From: Bacteroidota bacterium
Lineage (GTDB): Bacteria; Bacteroidota; Bacteroidia; Chitinophagales; Chitinophagaceae
Length of the DNA: 64,000 bases
Reading direction: 5' to 3'
Assembly: GCA_030706735.1 (NCBI GenBank)
Contig: JAUZNZ010000012.1
Span: forward strand, 62,001-126,000
Of this stretch, positions 63,927 through 64,000 are shown piece after piece (positions within the stretch are counted from its first letter, which is position 1; the number at the start of each line of letters is the position of its first letter). The position numbers and the translations under genes were made by a program. Under the pieces are notes generated by a model. The model searched no databases. It was given only the letters and a program-made list of their open reading frames with translations, and had not been told where the DNA came from.

Positions 63927-64000
63927 CTTGTTCTTTTAATCGAATTGTTAAAAAAAGCCAGCGTTATTCCCCATCCCGTATGCACGGAGACCGTTTTCGA

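Overview
The window reads as a chromosomal segment of a Bacteroidota bacterium, most likely of the Chitinophagaceae/Chitinophaga side of the phylum. The evidence is the presence of gldD and gldE (Bacteroidota gliding genes) in the mutY-ssb-gldE-gldD order, a 31-residue COX24-like basic protein between a TPR gene and RNase G, many SPII lipoproteins, few Shine-Dalgarno sequences, and repeated TAnnTTTG -7 promoter elements with TTG/TTTG about 19 bp upstream. Base composition looks even and moderately GC-rich throughout. No rRNA, tRNA, CRISPR array, transposase, integrase or phage gene was recognised, so this looks like ordinary core-plus-metabolic chromosome rather than an island.

Layout. 1-5.8 kb (minus): mutY, ssb, gldE, gldD, a DUF3109 protein and lutB. 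6-9 kb (plus): an HU/IHF-like protein, a TPR protein, the COX24-like mini protein and RNase G. 9.0-9.7 kb is a gene-poor AT-rich gap with two terminator-like hairpins and possibly a small RNA. 9.7-17.2 kb (plus): radA, a beta-helix lipoprotein, glutathione peroxidase, DNA polymerase III delta', a small membrane protein, ricT and a Bax inhibitor-1 protein. 17.3-21.2 kb: a TPR sensor kinase, its LuxR-type regulator and a TIG-domain lipoprotein. 21.3-28.1 kb (minus): a tetR-tolC-adaptor-RND efflux operon with a recognisable promoter and operator. 28.2-35.1 kb (plus): DUF502, two small exported proteins, serC-DUF1015-TPR and an acyl-CoA ligase. 35.1-40.3 kb: DoxX, a MocR regulator divergent from an aromatic-type decarboxylase, a GNAT protein and a branched-chain aminotransferase.

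40.4-43.9 kb holds an SDR/glucosidase pair behind a 9-bp inverted repeat. 43.9-46.9 kb holds a universal stress protein and an OmpR-type two-component system. ATTAAA repeats spaced exactly 11 bp apart lie upstream of both the stress gene and the regulator gene, which suggests a small autoregulated regulon. 47.1 kb carries a lone CBM48 domain protein. 47.5-53.2 kb (minus) is a five-gene carbohydrate operon (SSS symporter, GH130 phosphorylase, AGE-type 2-epimerase, SGNH esterase, SDR) with a divergent AraC regulator. Its core matches the known mannobiose -> mannosylglucose -> mannose-1-phosphate route.

54.4-64 kb: a desaturase colinear with eukaryotic dihydroceramide delta-4 desaturase, an LVIVD-repeat lipoprotein and its partner barrel-like protein, an alpha/beta hydrolase with MarC, a DGPF/YCII protein overlapping an ECF42-type sigma factor, an exported hypothetical protein, and an RtcB RNA ligase paired with a slipin.

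The observations most worth following are the DEGS-like desaturase, the 11-bp ATTAAA regulon, the AraC-site pair six helical turns apart, the possible RNA locus at 9.0-9.7 kb, and the rtcB-slipin pair at the window edge.
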